6,276 nt of DNA, taken from contig CAMFPJ010000085.1 of assembly GCA_945971755.1 (NCBI GenBank), forward strand, positions 1 through 6,276, in the 5' to 3' direction. The stretch is from an uncultured Clostridia bacterium. GTDB taxonomy: Bacteria; Bacillota; Clostridia; Oscillospirales; Acutalibacteraceae. Shown piece by piece: positions 5,473 to 6,276 of this stretch. How positions within the stretch are numbered: position 1 is the stretch's first letter; each line of letters starts with the position of its first letter. Below the pieces are notes generated by a model, which ran no database searches, had not been told where the DNA came from, and saw only the letters and a list, made by a program, of their open reading frames with translations. The translations under genes and the position numbers were made by a program.

Positions 5473-6267
5473 ATGTATAAATTCGGTTTTATCGGCACGG
5501 GTAATATGGCTTCTGCTTTAGCAAAAGCGGTTGTTAAAAACATTAACCCCTGCGAGATTATTCTTTCAAACAGAACTGCCTTAAAGGCAGAAGTGCTTGC
5601 CAAGGAACTTAATTGCAATTTCGGCACAAATAAAGAAGTTGCCGAGAACAGTAAATATATTTTCCTCGGTGTTAAACCCCAAGTGCTCGGTACTTTGGCA
5701 GAAGAAATTAAACCGTATTTAGAGAGCAGGCAAGACAGATTTGTTTTAATATCTATGGCGGCAGGCAGAAGTACCAAGGATATTGAAAATCTTTTCGGCA
5801 ATTACCCCGTAATTCGCATAATGCCCAATGTACCTGCCGAAGTTTGCGAGGGAATGACCCTTTGTACCAAAAATGAAAAGGTAACTGATGATGAATACCA
5901 AGACTTTTTTAATGCTATGAGCAAAAGCGGCAAACTTGACGATATTCCCGAAAAGCTAATTGACGCCGCAATGGCTGTTTCCGGTTGCGGACCCGCATTT
6001 GTGTTTGAGGTAATCGAGGCTTTAGCAGACGGTGCTGTGTCAATAGGCGTGCCGAGAGATAAAGCTTATCTTTATGCGGCACAAACTCTTTTGGGCTCTG
6101 CAAAATTGATGCTTGAAACGGGCAAAAACCCTTCAGTCCTAAAAGACTCTGTTTGCAGCCCCGGGGGAACTACAATTCAAGGCGTAAGAAAGCTTGAAGA
6201 GGGCGGACTTCGTTCGTGTATGTTGGAAGCAGTAGTGGCTTCTTATGAAAAAGCAAAAAATATGTAA
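5473..6267 (+). CDS. proC: Pyrroline-5-carboxylate reductase
   Basis: Final enzyme of proline synthesis: reduces 1-pyrroline-5-carboxylate to L-proline with NAD(P)H in the cytoplasm, as an oligomer. The 264 aa match the usual length. The N-terminal Rossmann fold starts FGFIGTGNMASAL (4-16) with the G-x-G-x-x-A dinucleotide loop; SNRT (32-35) is at the end of the second strand, where NADP contacts are made. LGVKPQ (65-70), ISMAAG (93-98) and IRIMPNVPAEVCEGMT (114-129) are conserved blocks. The C-terminal helical domain has AVSGCGPAF (168-176), ADGAVSIGVPRDKA (185-198) and DSVCSPGGTTIQGVRKLEEGG (225-245), the substrate-site signature. It closes the proBAC operon as far as visible. Nine bases remain after the stop, A-rich then GGGG, too few to tell whether a terminator or another gene follows. 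Confidence 0.96.
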   Translation: MYKFGFIGTGNMASALAKAVVKNINPCEIILSNRTALKAEVLAKELNCNFGTNKEVAENSKYIFLGVKPQVLGTLAEEIKPYLESRQDRFVLISMAAGRSTKDIENLFGNYPVIRIMPNVPAEVCEGMTLCTKNEKVTDDEYQDFFNAMSKSGKLDDIPEKLIDAAMAVSGCGPAFVFEVIEALADGAVSIGVPRDKAYLYAAQTLLGSAKLMLETGKNPSVLKDSVCSPGGTTIQGVRKLEEGGLRSCMLEAVVASYEKAKNM

Positions 6268-6276
6268 AAAAAGGGG

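Noticed and set aside
5439..5801. A 120-codon open frame on the - strand opposite the start of proC
   Set aside because: It is fully antisense to conserved proC sequence and the proA end; the predicted hydrophobic stretches are by-products of the complementary strand.

Overview
The window looks like ordinary chromosomal DNA from a low-GC, anaerobic, gut-type Firmicute (Clostridia, perhaps Oscillospiraceae or Lachnospiraceae). This placement is inferred from three things: AT-rich codon use with AGGAG/AGGTGA-type ribosome sites, a hydrogenase-maturation gene at the left edge, and a glutamate 5-kinase without a PUA domain. No ribosomal or other phylogenetic marker is present, so the placement is approximate.

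Layout. Bases 1-219 hold the last 72 codons of hypA (nickel insertion for [NiFe] hydrogenase), closed by a 12-bp hairpin. Bases 280-1845 hold a two-gene unit on the + strand: an FRG-domain protein of unknown role, then 12 nt later a small nitroreductase-family flavoprotein, ended by a strong intrinsic terminator. A convergent spacer (1846-1998) follows. It contains a good + strand promoter-like sequence and a second hairpin, which together could make a very short RNA. Bases 1999-3321 on the - strand encode a cytoplasmic sulfatase-family hydrolase of the cysteine (formylglycine) type. A 133-bp divergent spacer (3322-3454) carries a promoter in each direction and a long imperfect palindrome over the sulfatase promoter. 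Bases 3455-6267 on the + strand are a complete proline biosynthesis operon, proB-proA-proC, with a 4-nt overlap at proB/proA and a stop-start junction at proA/proC.

How the genes work together. ProB phosphorylates glutamate, ProA reduces glutamyl-phosphate to glutamate semialdehyde (which cyclises to pyrroline-5-carboxylate), and ProC reduces that to proline, so the whole route from glutamate is in one transcription unit. The other genes have no evident link to proline synthesis. I see no mobile element, CRISPR array, tRNA, rRNA or clear new multi-gene system. The least explained parts are the FRG-domain/nitroreductase pair, the orphan sulfatase with its palindrome-covered promoter, and the possible short RNA unit in the convergent spacer.
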